Both the position numbers and the translations under genes were made by a program. Of a stretch of DNA of 64,000 nucleotides, positions 44,257-52,140 are shown in pieces; the first letter of the stretch is position 1, and each line of letters starts with the position of its first letter. The notes below the pieces were generated by a model, which saw only the letters and a list, made by a program, of their open reading frames with translations, did not search any database and was not told where the DNA came from. Origin of the DNA: JALYNX01 sp963749415 (GTDB lineage Bacteria > Actinomycetota > Acidimicrobiia > Spongiisociales > ZC4RG35); assembly GCA_963749415.1 (NCBI GenBank), contig CAVVMG010000001.1, positions 682,001-746,000 on the forward strand, given 5' to 3'.

Positions 44257-44769
44257 ATGACCACTACCTACCTCAATGAAGTCGACCTCCCCACCGTGGG
44301 CGCTCTGGTCCAGGCCGTACAGGAGAACCCGGAAACGGGATGGACGACCTGGAAGTCCGAAGTCACCTGGGGTGGCGCTTTCCGGACCACGGCGCGTTCC
44401 CGTGACCTGGAGCCGATCGCCTTCGACGAGCCACCCGGCCTCGGAGGGAGCAACACCGCGCCCAATCCGGTCGAGCAGCTCCTCGGGGCCCTCGGATCGT
44501 GCCTAGCCATCGGCTACGCGGCCAACGCCACCGTGGCCGGCATCGAGCTGAAAGACCTGCGCATCGAACTCGAGGGTGACCTCGACCTGCAAACCTTCCT
44601 CGGTCTGGGGGATGGGAACGCGGGGTTCACGTCGATCGGGGCCACCGTCCACATCGAGTCCGATGCCGACCAGGAAGCGATCGAGGCCCTTCACCGCAAG
44701 GTGGTCGCCACCTCCCCGGTGGGGCATTGCTTGTCGAGGTCGGTGCCCCTCGACGTCGTCCTCGCCTAG
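44257..44769 (+). CDS. OsmC-family peroxide-reducing protein
   Basis: 170 residues with the OsmC/Ohr fold and both redox cysteines: Cys82 in LGSCLAIGYAAN and Cys158 in PVGHCLSRS. Members reduce organic peroxides through thiols. It follows the SAM riboswitch and the small Cys leader and precedes metX by 101 bp on the same strand. Sulfur-dependent control of a thiol peroxidase is reasonable. AAGGAAGGA before the ATG at 44257 fixes the start over an upstream in-frame codon. Confidence 0.88.
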   Translation: MTTTYLNEVDLPTVGALVQAVQENPETGWTTWKSEVTWGGAFRTTARSRDLEPIAFDEPPGLGGSNTAPNPVEQLLGALGSCLAIGYAANATVAGIELKDLRIELEGDLDLQTFLGLGDGNAGFTSIGATVHIESDADQEAIEALHRKVVATSPVGHCLSRSVPLDVVLA

Positions 44770-44870
44770 CGGTCTGTCGCTGACAGTGGCGTGGTAGACG
44801 ATGGGTGTGACAGACTGTTTGTCCACCCATCGTCTGCCAGCCGCGGTGAGGGTGTCCTGAGGAGAATCAG

Positions 44871-46004
44871 ATGAGCGAGCCGGGCACGCCGGTGGTGGAG
44901 ACCCAATTCTTCGACCTGCCGGATGAGGTGTTGCCCTTCAAGATGCGCAGCGGAGATCTGCTGCCCGCGGTCCGCCTCGCCTATGAGATCCACGGCGAGA
45001 TCTCCCCGCAACGAGACAACGTGATCCTGTTGTTCCATGCCCTCACTGGGAGTCAACATGTCTCCGGGTTGACCCCTTCGGTGGAGGGCGTGAGCCGATG
45101 GGTGGAGGAGAACCAGACCGGGTGGTGGGAGGGATTCGTGGGACCCGGGCTGGCGGTGGACACCGATCGATTCGCGGTGATCTGTGTCAACTACCTCGGG
45201 GGCTGCTACGGGACCACCGGGCCGGAGTCGATCGATCCTCGCACGGGCGAGCGATACGGACCGGACTTCCCCCCGCTCCACCTTGCCGACATCATCGAAT
45301 CCCAGCTCCCGCTGCTGGAGCATCTCGGAATCATCCGCCTCAAAGCGGTCGCCGGGGCGTCGGTGGGAGCCCTGCTCTCGATGTCACTCGCTGCCCGATA
45401 TCCGGACCTGGTGGAGAACGTGATCACTCTCGCCGGCGGGTTGGCCGGGACCACTCTGCACCGGATGTACAACTTCGAGCAGAAACTGGCGATCCTCAAT
45501 GACCCCAACTTCAACGGGGGCAATTACTACGACGGTGATTTTCCGGCCGACGGACTGGCCCTGGCCCGGATCATCAGCCACAAGGCATTCGTCTCTCTCG
45601 GCGCCATCGAAGAGCGGGCCCGGAAGGAGATCATCGATCACCCCTACGTGACCCACCCGGTGGAGTCCTACTTCTGGAACCAAGGGCAGAAGCTGGTGAT
45701 CCGCTTCGACCCCAACAGCTACCTCCGGATCATCGACTCCTGGTCCAACTACGACCTGATGGAGGACAGCGGCGCCAAGAGCTATGTCGAGGCTCTGGTC
45801 CCCTGCCGGGATCAGAAATGGCATGTCTTCACCATCGACACCGACGTCTGCTTCTACCCCGACGAGCAAGCCGGGCTGGTGGCTGCACTCAACGAAGCCG
45901 CAGTCCCTGTGGAGTGGATCCACGTCACCTCGCCCAAGGGCCACGACTCGTTTCTCACCGAGCCCCATCTGTTCGAGGAGGCGCTGCGCCGAGCGCTCGA
46001 TTAG
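44871..46004 (+). CDS. metX: Homoserine O-acetyltransferase
   Basis: 377 residues of the alpha/beta-hydrolase MetX family. The nucleophile is Ser164 in VAGASVGALLS; VNYLGGCYGTTGPESIDP (about 107-124) is a family hallmark; the triad ends with Asp in TIDTDVCFYPDEQ and His in PKGHDSFL. It acetylates (or succinylates) homoserine, the first committed step to methionine. The SAM riboswitch upstream fits. GAGGAGAATCAG precedes the ATG. Its 3' end overlaps the opposing small membrane gene by 4 bp. Confidence 0.93.
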   Translation: MSEPGTPVVETQFFDLPDEVLPFKMRSGDLLPAVRLAYEIHGEISPQRDNVILLFHALTGSQHVSGLTPSVEGVSRWVEENQTGWWEGFVGPGLAVDTDRFAVICVNYLGGCYGTTGPESIDPRTGERYGPDFPPLHLADIIESQLPLLEHLGIIRLKAVAGASVGALLSMSLAARYPDLVENVITLAGGLAGTTLHRMYNFEQKLAILNDPNFNGGNYYDGDFPADGLALARIISHKAFVSLGAIEERARKEIIDHPYVTHPVESYFWNQGQKLVIRFDPNSYLRIIDSWSNYDLMEDSGAKSYVEALVPCRDQKWHVFTIDTDVCFYPDEQAGLVAALNEAAVPVEWIHVTSPKGHDSFLTEPHLFEEALRRALD

Positions 46005-46327
46005 ACCTTGGACACTCCTATCGCGGCTACCACCGCCGCGATCAGAAATCCGATTCCAATCGTGAGCAAGCTCACCACGCCTAGAAGCCCATACAGCACG
46101 GTGGCTCCGATCAACAGGTTGCGCACGGGGCGGGGGTCAGCAACGAACAGCGAGCCGAGTGCCAATCCGGCCGACGTCGCCATCAAGAGAGCCCAGGGGA
46201 GACTCGAGGACACTGAGTTCCCGCCTTCGGAAACGATGAGCACCAAATACAGGGCAAGCATCAGGGCTCCGATGACCGCAGCGACAGCTGCCCACGGCCG
46301 ATGCCGATGGATGGTCGACTCAGCCAT
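46001..46327 (-). CDS. Small membrane protein
   Basis: 108 residues with three hydrophobic segments (about 14-34, 45-62, 70-105). The start ATG at 46327 overlaps the end of the upstream lipoprotein gene by eight bases, so the pair is co-translated. No family is recognised. It may anchor or partner the propeller lipoprotein. Confidence 0.65.
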   Translation of the reverse strand: MAESTIHRHRPWAAVAAVIGALMLALYLVLIVSEGGNSVSSSLPWALLMATSAGLALGSLFVADPRPVRNLLIGATVLYGLLGVVSLLTIGIGFLIAAVVAAIGVSKV

Positions 46328-47555
46328 AGGACCAAGCCACCCAGTTCCCGTCAGAGACCCGGGTGGGGTCAGAGCCGTCGGTGGGGACCACCCACACCCC
46401 GGACTCCTCTCCGATCTGACCGGGTAAGGCAATGCGTGTCGAATCCGGCGACCACAACTGCAAGGACTGGGCGTATTGGTCGAAGAACTGGAGCACGTTT
46501 TGGAAAAACGATACCGGCGGGGTCATGGTCGCCAGCAGCGTCGTCTCTCCGTCTCTCCACACCGAGATGTCGGCCTCACCGGACCGCCCCGTCAGTTGCA
46601 ACATCAGCAATCCCTCGCCGTCCGGGCTCCAGAAGAACCCGACAGATGTGTCCTCCGAGGCGACGTCGACCTCCCCGGTCGTCACGTCGAGCACCGACAC
46701 CGCATTGGCCTTCACGGTGGCCACCTCGGACGCGGCCGCTGATGATCCCGCTGGCTCCTCGGTGAACGACTCGATTGCGACCTTGGTGCCCTGGGCGTTG
46801 GGCACGAAATAGACCGGCTCGCCCGGCAGTTCGGCGAGCAGCCGGTCCTCGCTGCGGTCCACCAACTCCAGACCCTGACTGTCGATGTGGAAGATCCCGG
46901 CCGGTGTCCAGCGCAGTGCTTGATAGACCGAAGTGGTCGAACCCAGGTCCATCAGCTCCCCACCGGGCTCGATGGTGCCGAAAGTGGCGCCACCGACATG
47001 AACTGCCATCTCTGTGCCATCGGGGCTCCATGAGAAGTAGAAAGGCGACCCCGACCCGACGGGGACGGTGGTGCTCTCCACCGGGTCGACGATCTCCAGC
47101 ACCACCCCTTGCGGGGCGCCGTAGAGGACCCCGACCTGTGAGCCGTCGGGAGCCCAGTTGAGGTAGAAGGTCGGCGAAGTGATCGGCACGGCCTTTCGAT
47201 CACTCCCGTCGCCGGCACTCGACCCAACGGCTGGCTCCGAGTCGCCCTCACCCCAGGCCAGGCGATCGGCTACCGGGGACCAGATCGGTTGGAAGTAGCG
47301 GACGGTCCCACCGTCTTCGGTGACCGGTGACGGGCGGGAGCCATCGGGGTCCATGGTGACGATATTCCCGCCATCGTCGATGATCACAAGGCGATTCACG
47401 CTGGCCGACGGGGTGGTTGCGGGGCTGGATGTGGCGACTGTGCTGTCGGTGCCACCCAGGTCGGCAGTGGCCGCAGGGCTCCTGGGTGCCGAGGATCCCC
47501 CCGTGCAGGCGATCAGAAGAGAGATCGTCGCCGCCAGGAGCGCGCGCCTCGGCAT
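46320..47555 (-). CDS. Lipoprotein with WD40-like (TolB-type) beta-propeller
   Basis: 411 residues. Lipobox SLLIACT near residue 17, a Ser/Thr/Pro linker to about 50, then propeller blades marked by recurring phrases: FQPIWSPVADRLAWG, FYLNWAPDGSQVGVLY, FYFSWSPDGTEMAVHV, VGFFWSPDGEGLLML and LQLWSPDSTRIALPG. Such propellers bind proteins or peptidoglycan outside the membrane. It is the first gene of a two-gene operon. Function unknown. Confidence 0.82.
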   Translation of the reverse strand: MPRRALLAATISLLIACTGGSSAPRSPAATADLGGTDSTVATSSPATTPSASVNRLVIIDDGGNIVTMDPDGSRPSPVTEDGGTVRYFQPIWSPVADRLAWGEGDSEPAVGSSAGDGSDRKAVPITSPTFYLNWAPDGSQVGVLYGAPQGVVLEIVDPVESTTVPVGSGSPFYFSWSPDGTEMAVHVGGATFGTIEPGGELMDLGSTTSVYQALRWTPAGIFHIDSQGLELVDRSEDRLLAELPGEPVYFVPNAQGTKVAIESFTEEPAGSSAAASEVATVKANAVSVLDVTTGEVDVASEDTSVGFFWSPDGEGLLMLQLTGRSGEADISVWRDGETTLLATMTPPVSFFQNVLQFFDQYAQSLQLWSPDSTRIALPGQIGEESGVWVVPTDGSDPTRVSDGNWVAWSYG

Positions 47556-47633
47556 GACGGCAGGTTACCGATCGAGCATGCAGCCGGGATCAGCGGGTCA
47601 ACTATCCAGGGAGAACGTCCGATAACACCCTCG

Positions 47634-49394
47634 ATGATCTCCCCATCGGGCAAGGGTGGAAACGAACGCGACCGGAAAGCCGCCCTACTCGCAGGCCTGA
47701 TTGGTGGCTCCGTTGGGGTTATCGCAGAAATCAGCTCGATCCTCGCCTCGGATCCGAGCGCCACAGTGCGGGCTGTCGCCTATGGCCTGATCGCCCTCTT
47801 CTCGCTCTATTACCTGATGACTTCGGTGCGGACCGAGGTCCCCGTCGTCCTGGCCGGCTTGGTTTTCGGCGTCCTGAGCCTGGTAGACGCCATGGGAAGC
47901 ATGAACGTCTCCGGCTTCGACACCGGCACCACACTGGCCTTCCTGATCCTGCTCTCGATCATCTATGTGACCACCCGGGCCTCGAGGACCACCACCGCGC
48001 TCATCGTGGGCTCGACATACATCGCCTCCTATGCAATCGCCTCGATCGTCATCGAGCAGCCGGAGTTCTCGGTCGCGGTCAGCCGACTCCTGATCGGGCT
48101 TCCCGGTCAGGTCCTGGTCATATGGCTCACCTGGCGTCTGATCGACTCGTTGGCTGTGGCTTCCGCCTTGGAGGCCACACAGTCGAGGATCCAACGCGCC
48201 CTGGCCCGGTGCTCCCAGGTCCTCCTCACCAGTCGAGACGATGATCCGCTGAAGGCCGCACTGGATGCCCTGCTCGGGGCCACGGATGCCGACTACGCCT
48301 ATATCGACGTCAACCGCACCGACCGCGAAGGCAAGGTCACATGGCAGATCGTTGCCGATGCGGTTGGCCACAACGTCCCGGACGGCGAGAACCTGTTTGA
48401 CGAAGGCGACTACGAGCAGCTGCAGCAGGTGGTTGGTGCACTTTCCGCCGGGCATCCCACACAGCTCGTCGTCTCTGACCTACCACGTCCGATTCGGGAC
48501 CGCTACGAGGCAGAGGGGATCAGGTCGGAGCTGATGGCCCCGATCCTGATCCGCGATCAATGGGTGGGCACGATCGGATACTCGGACTTCTGGAGGGACG
48601 GGACGTGGCTCCCGGTAGAGATCGAGGCCCTGACTCGGGCCGCGGCCATGGTCGGCGCCTATTGGGAACGGGAGCAGGCACGCGAGGGGTTGGAGGAGTT
48701 GGCAGCGGCCAAGGACCGGTTCATCGCCACTGTGAGCCACGAGCTGCGCACGCCCCTGGCGGCGGTGGTCGGTTTCGCCGGGGAACTGGCCGAGGGCGTC
48801 GACCAATACTCACGCGAAGAGATATCGGAGATGGTGGAGCTCATCGCCAGCCAGAGCCTGGAAATGGCACAACTGGTCGACGACCTGCTGACCGCAGAGC
48901 GGGCGGCGTCCGGAAACCTGACCATCAAGCCCACCACCGTGGACCTGCTCGAAGAGTCGAAGTCGGTCGTCGACGCGATGCGCGTGGCGTCCGATGTCGC
49001 CGTGGAAGGCGAGTCGACACCAGCCTGGGCCGACACCCTTCGCACCCGACAGATCATGCGCAACTTGCTGACCAACGCCACCCGTTACGGGGGCGGTGAG
49101 ATCAAGGTGAACGTGTCCTCGCTGGGTGAGCTCGCCGTGCTGGTGGTCAGTGACGATGGGCCCGGGATCAACGTCGTCGACTCGGAGAAGATCTTCGACC
49201 CGTACTACCGGGCGCAGAGCGCCGAGGGACGGCCCGACTCGGTGGGCTTGGGCCTCGCGGTTGCCCGTCAGTTGGCCCGGATGATGGGAGGCGATCTCGT
49301 CTACCGGCGTCGCTCGGGATGGACCCGTTTCGAGCTCTCCCTGCCGGCAACACCGGACGGGGCCTCAGGGGTCAGCCTGGCAACATCCGCCTGA
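47634..49394 (+). CDS. Membrane sensor histidine kinase with GAF domain
   Basis: 586 residues. Six membrane helices occupy about 17-180. A GAF domain follows (about 195-345; DADYAYIDVNRTDREGKVTW). The dimerisation box is ATVSHELRTPLAAVVGFAGE with the phosphorylated His, and the ATPase shows NLLTNATRYGG (N box), VSDDGPGIN (G1) and SVGLGLAVARQLA (G2). No response regulator is adjacent, so it is an orphan here. Signal unknown. It diverges from the propeller operon. Confidence 0.9.
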   Translation: MISPSGKGGNERDRKAALLAGLIGGSVGVIAEISSILASDPSATVRAVAYGLIALFSLYYLMTSVRTEVPVVLAGLVFGVLSLVDAMGSMNVSGFDTGTTLAFLILLSIIYVTTRASRTTTALIVGSTYIASYAIASIVIEQPEFSVAVSRLLIGLPGQVLVIWLTWRLIDSLAVASALEATQSRIQRALARCSQVLLTSRDDDPLKAALDALLGATDADYAYIDVNRTDREGKVTWQIVADAVGHNVPDGENLFDEGDYEQLQQVVGALSAGHPTQLVVSDLPRPIRDRYEAEGIRSELMAPILIRDQWVGTIGYSDFWRDGTWLPVEIEALTRAAAMVGAYWEREQAREGLEELAAAKDRFIATVSHELRTPLAAVVGFAGELAEGVDQYSREEISEMVELIASQSLEMAQLVDDLLTAERAASGNLTIKPTTVDLLEESKSVVDAMRVASDVAVEGESTPAWADTLRTRQIMRNLLTNATRYGGGEIKVNVSSLGELAVLVVSDDGPGINVVDSEKIFDPYYRAQSAEGRPDSVGLGLAVARQLARMMGGDLVYRRRSGWTRFELSLPATPDGASGVSLATSA

Positions 49395-49400
49395 GGATGG

Positions 49401-49523
49401 TCAGTCCGGCTCTTCGCCGGGGTACTCGAGATCGACCATCACCTCTTCCAGCGTGAGCTCGAAGATCGCCAACTCGGGACGTGGCGGTCGACGCCGCAAT
49501 TTCCGTAGCGCTCTGGTGGTCAT
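49401..49523 (-). CDS. Small basic-acidic protein divergent from HxlR
   Basis: 40 residues: a very basic first half (RALRKLRRRPPRPE) and an acidic second half (LTLEEVMVDLEYPGEEPD). GGAGG stands nine bases before the ATG at 49523. It faces the HxlR regulator over a gap with an inverted operator-like repeat and is probably its target. No family recognised. Too short for certainty, but the ribosome binding site and operator favour a real gene. Confidence 0.5.
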   Translation of the reverse strand: MTTRALRKLRRRPPRPELAIFELTLEEVMVDLEYPGEEPD

Positions 49524-49539
49524 GGCATACCTCCATGGG

Positions 49540-49594
49540 TTGCGAGTTGCTACTGACAATCTACCGCGACTGAGTAGTGGATTGCAACTCACAA
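49540..49594. promoter_or_regulatory. Inverted TTGYGAGTTGC boxes, likely HxlR operator
   Basis: TTGCGAGTTGC (49540-49550) and its inverted partner GCAACTCACAA (49584-49594) lie 44 bp apart centre to centre between the divergent small gene and HxlR gene. Confidence 0.6.
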
Positions 49595-49611
49595 CTCGCT
49601 AGCATGGCCTG

Positions 49612-50094
49612 ATGTCGCGCAAGTCCCTGCAACACCTGGAATGCGCCGTGGCCAACACGGTGGAGATAGTCAACGACGCCTGGACCATCCTCGTGCTCCG
49701 CGATGCCTTTCTCGGAGTGCGTCGCTTCGACGATTTCGCCAACGACCTCGGGATCGCCCGAAATGTGCTCACCGATCGTCTCGAGCGACTGGTGTCGGCC
49801 GGAATCCTCGAGACCAGGCCCTATCAGGAACGGCCACCCCGTCACGAGTACGTGTTGACCGAAAAGGGGAAAGACCTCTTCGACGTCATGATGAGCCTGT
49901 GGAGCTACGGGGAGCGTTGGCTCCCACCCGCCGACGAGAATCGACAGAAGGTGATCCATATCAACTGTGGGGAGGAAGCCCACGCCGTCGCCTACTGCGG
50001 TCACTGCGAGAGCCGGCTCACCCGGCGCGAAGTCAGGATCGAGCCCCAGCTCCCGGTGGTCCGCGAGCGCCTGCTTGCCTCGACTACCTCGTAA
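49612..50094 (+). CDS. HxlR-family transcriptional regulator
   Basis: 160 residues. The winged helix is typical: AVANTVEIVNDAWTILVLRD, FDDFANDLGIARNVLTDRL, then PPRHEYVLTEKGKDL. A C-terminal extension of about 50 residues holds CGEEAHAVAYCGHCESRL, with three cysteines near two His that could bind zinc or sense redox state. No ribosome binding site is clear. It sits divergent from the 40-residue gene with paired boxes between. The inducer is unknown. Confidence 0.88.
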   Translation: MSRKSLQHLECAVANTVEIVNDAWTILVLRDAFLGVRRFDDFANDLGIARNVLTDRLERLVSAGILETRPYQERPPRHEYVLTEKGKDLFDVMMSLWSYGERWLPPADENRQKVIHINCGEEAHAVAYCGHCESRLTRREVRIEPQLPVVRERLLASTTS

Positions 50095-50146
50095 TTGGGT
50101 TCAAAGGGATCACATGTGACCCCTGCTCGTCACAACTACCAGGGCT

Positions 50147-50662
50147 TCAGATGAAGAGCTGGATGTCGGCATCGGCGGCGTAGTCGAGGAAGGCTGCCGC
50201 CCCCGCGATCTCTGCCCCCTTGATCAGATCACCCTCGTCGACGCCGAGCACGCCCATCGTGGTGGAGCAGGCGAAGAACCTCACCCCCAGGCCCTGCGAC
50301 ATCTCGATGAACTCGGGGAGCGAAGGCATCTGAGCCGCCTTCATCCACTTCTTCATCATCGCGGTCGCCGCGGCGGTGGCGCCAGGAAGCGCCCCCAAGA
50401 TGTTGGGCAGCTGCACCGGGCCTGCCGGATTGGCCAATGACGCCACCTTCAGCTTGTCGAATCTCTCCTGGTGGAGGATGTCGAGCCCATAGAACGTGAA
50501 GAACACCCCGACCTCCCAACCGAGGCTGGCGGCGGTCGTCGCCAGGATCAACGGCGGGTAGGCCTGGTCGAGGGTCCCTTTGGAGGCGATGAGGGCGAGG
50601 CGCTTCGGGCGCTGCGACTCGGCAACCGGATCGGGGACAGTTCGCTCCAAGGTGTCGGTCAT
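50147..50662 (-). CDS. DsrE/DsrF-family sulfur-relay protein
   Basis: 171 residues of the DsrE fold: LALIASKGTLDQAYPPLILA opens it, VGVFFTFYGLDIL follows, and GVRFFACSTTMGVLGV carries a Cys (about residue 131) at the place of the persulfide-bearing Cys. Such proteins pass sulfane sulfur between carriers. Its start overlaps the end of the TusA gene by 4 bp (ATGA). Third gene of the cysteine synthase-TusA-DsrE operon. Confidence 0.88.
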   Translation of the reverse strand: MTDTLERTVPDPVAESQRPKRLALIASKGTLDQAYPPLILATTAASLGWEVGVFFTFYGLDILHQERFDKLKVASLANPAGPVQLPNILGALPGATAAATAMMKKWMKAAQMPSLPEFIEMSQGLGVRFFACSTTMGVLGVDEGDLIKGAEIAGAAAFLDYAADADIQLFI

Positions 50663-50928
50663 GGCCTCTCTCCCTTTTCGATCCAGAACAACTGGTTGGC
50701 CTCGGTGCGCTCGAACCCGAGCAGCTGGTCGCCCAGTTGGCGGGCGAGGGCCGGAATGTCCTCGAGGGACCCGGGGTCGGTGGTGATGAGGTGCAACACC
50801 TGGCCAGGCGACAGCTGCCCGAGAGCGAGCGAGGCCTTGTAGACCGGCAGAGGGCAGAGCAGGCCCGAGGTGTCGAGCACGGCATCGACTTTCAGGTCTT
50901 CGGCAACAGGGATGTATTGGGTTGTCAT
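50659..50928 (-). CDS. tusA: TusA-family sulfur carrier
   Basis: 89 residues. The hallmark Cys-Pro-x-Pro motif is in SGLLCPLPVYKAS, with the persulfide-bearing Cys at about residue 25. TusA accepts sulfur from desulfurases or rhodaneses and hands it on. It lies between a cysteine synthase and a DsrE protein, so it may deliver or take sulfur for cysteine formation. The start is 12 bp after the cysteine synthase stop. Confidence 0.9.
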   Translation of the reverse strand: MTTQYIPVAEDLKVDAVLDTSGLLCPLPVYKASLALGQLSPGQVLHLITTDPGSLEDIPALARQLGDQLLGFERTEANQLFWIEKGERP

Positions 50929-50940
50929 GTTTCTCCTATG

Positions 50941-51933
50941 TCAGACGCGGGGCAGACCCTCGTCACCGAGGATCTCCGCGAAGTAGCCGGTGTATTTGAA
51001 GCCAGAGTCGGCCGAGATGCCGACGACCGTGTCGCCGGGGCCGGTGTCGAGGCGGGAGATGGCGTTGACCACTGCCCCCGTCGATGGCCCGACGGTGAGA
51101 GCTTCCTCGCGCCAGAGGCGACGAGTCGTCTCGTAGGCGGGCTCGTCGTCGACCCGAATGACGTCGTCGATGACGTCCCAGTCGAGGATGTCGGGCTGGC
51201 GAGCCTCCTGGAAGCTCTTGAGACCGGGGATCCGATGTCCGGGCTGCGGTTCCACTCCAACCACCCTCACGCCGGGATTCCGCTCCTTGAGGTAGCGGCC
51301 TACGCCACTGATGGTCCCCGTCGTGCCGAGCCCGGCCACGAACCAGGTGACGCCGCCTGCCGTTTGGCGCCAGATTTCAGGTCCGGTCGTCTCGTAATGC
51401 GCCTTCACATTGTCCGGGTTGGAGTACTGATCGGTCGTGGCGAACGCCGATCCGTCGCCGCTCGACGCCAGGGAGCGGGCGAGGGCGATCGCCCCGTCCT
51501 TGGGGTGGTCGACCGGGCACAGATCGTCGGGGGTCTCCCATACCTCCGCACCCAGCATCCGAAGAATCACCTTCTTCTCTTCAGGGACTCCGTCGGGGAT
51601 GGTCACGGTGACCCCGATCCCGCTCAGTGCAGCCAGTGCCGCCAGGGCAATCCCGGTATTCCCCGAAGTCGCCTCGACCAGGTCGCGGTCGCCGAGCTCG
51701 CCGCGCTCGATCAGACCATCCAGCAGATAGGCGGCGGCGCGGTCCTTGATCGAACCGAACGGGTTCAGCCACTCCAGCTTCAGGTATACGTCGCCGGCGC
51801 CGGCGTGGACCAGCCGGTTGAGCCTGACCAGTGGTGTCGGGTTGTCGACGTCCGGAAGCAGGTCCCGGACATCCTGAAAACGCCGCACCGATCGGTCGGT
51901 TCCGAGCGAAGGTCGGATTCTGGTGATTGTCAT
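50941..51933 (-). CDS. PLP-dependent cysteine synthase, CysK/CysM family
   Basis: 330 residues. The PLP lysine is in NPFGSIKDRAAAY; TSGNTGIALA binds the substrate carboxylate; FVAGLGTTGTISGVGRYLKE binds the PLP phosphate; SADSGFKYTGYF ends the fold. DQYSNPDNVKAHYETTGPEI resembles CysM more than CysK. It makes cysteine from an activated serine and a sulfur donor. The operon partners TusA and DsrE suggest a protein-bound sulfur donor, which is inference. Start is the ATG at 51933. Expression is probably controlled by the polycysteine attenuator upstream. Confidence 0.9.
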   Translation of the reverse strand: MTITRIRPSLGTDRSVRRFQDVRDLLPDVDNPTPLVRLNRLVHAGAGDVYLKLEWLNPFGSIKDRAAAYLLDGLIERGELGDRDLVEATSGNTGIALAALAALSGIGVTVTIPDGVPEEKKVILRMLGAEVWETPDDLCPVDHPKDGAIALARSLASSGDGSAFATTDQYSNPDNVKAHYETTGPEIWRQTAGGVTWFVAGLGTTGTISGVGRYLKERNPGVRVVGVEPQPGHRIPGLKSFQEARQPDILDWDVIDDVIRVDDEPAYETTRRLWREEALTVGPSTGAVVNAISRLDTGPGDTVVGISADSGFKYTGYFAEILGDEGLPRV

Positions 51934-51964
51934 TTGGGGAAATTCCTCTTTCGGGCAAAGAAAA

Positions 51965-51990
51965 ACCCGCATCCGATTGCCGGTGCGGGT
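51965..51990 (-). terminator. Intrinsic terminator/attenuator before the cysteine synthase gene
   Basis: Read on the minus strand: ACCCGCA, then CCG, a 5-nt loop, CGG, a one-base bulge and TGCGGGT, followed by TTTTTCTTT. A 10-bp stem and U-run placed between the leader ORF stop and the cysteine synthase ATG, so it must be read through. Its 5' arm can instead pair with the end of the leader ORF (52035-52028). Confidence 0.85.
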
Positions 51991-52025
51991 CTGGTGTTCT
52001 GGACTAGGTCTTGTTCAGTGCATCT

Positions 52026-52091
52026 CTACCCACACGGCGCGGCGTCACGACAACAGGCGCAGACGCAGGTGCAGATGGAGGGCAGTATCAC
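52026..52091 (-). CDS. Leaderless polycysteine leader peptide
   Basis: A 21-codon ORF starting GTG at 52091: MILPSICTCVCACCRDAAPC plus Gly. Six Cys codons, five of them within eight codons (alternating, ending in a tandem pair). The -10 TACCAT ends eight bases before the GTG, so the mRNA should begin at or near the start codon; there is no ribosome binding site. The last codons (GTGTGGGT) can pair with the terminator 5' arm. Ribosomes stalled on Cys codons would free this strand and prevent termination. Polycysteine leaderless ORFs with this role are known in mycobacteria. Confidence 0.75.
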   Translation of the reverse strand: MILPSICTCVCACCRDAAPCG

Positions 52092-52099
52092 TGGGCAGG

Positions 52100-52127
52100 A
52101 TGGTACGCACTTCACACGCGTCGTCAA
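52100..52127 (-). promoter_or_regulatory. Promoter of the cysteine synthase attenuator transcript
   Basis: -35 TTGACG (52127-52122), 16-bp spacer, -10 TACCAT (52105-52100), which fits the actinobacterial TANNNT. Predicted start at about 52091, the first base of the leader GTG. Confidence 0.65.
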
Positions 52128-52140
52128 GGCGAAAGCCGGG

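Noticed and set aside
52045..52110. A 22-codon His/Leu-rich peptide in another frame over the polycysteine leader
   Set aside because: Its GTG lies between the -35 and -10 boxes, so it would not be on the predicted transcript; the Cys frame starts at the predicted +1.
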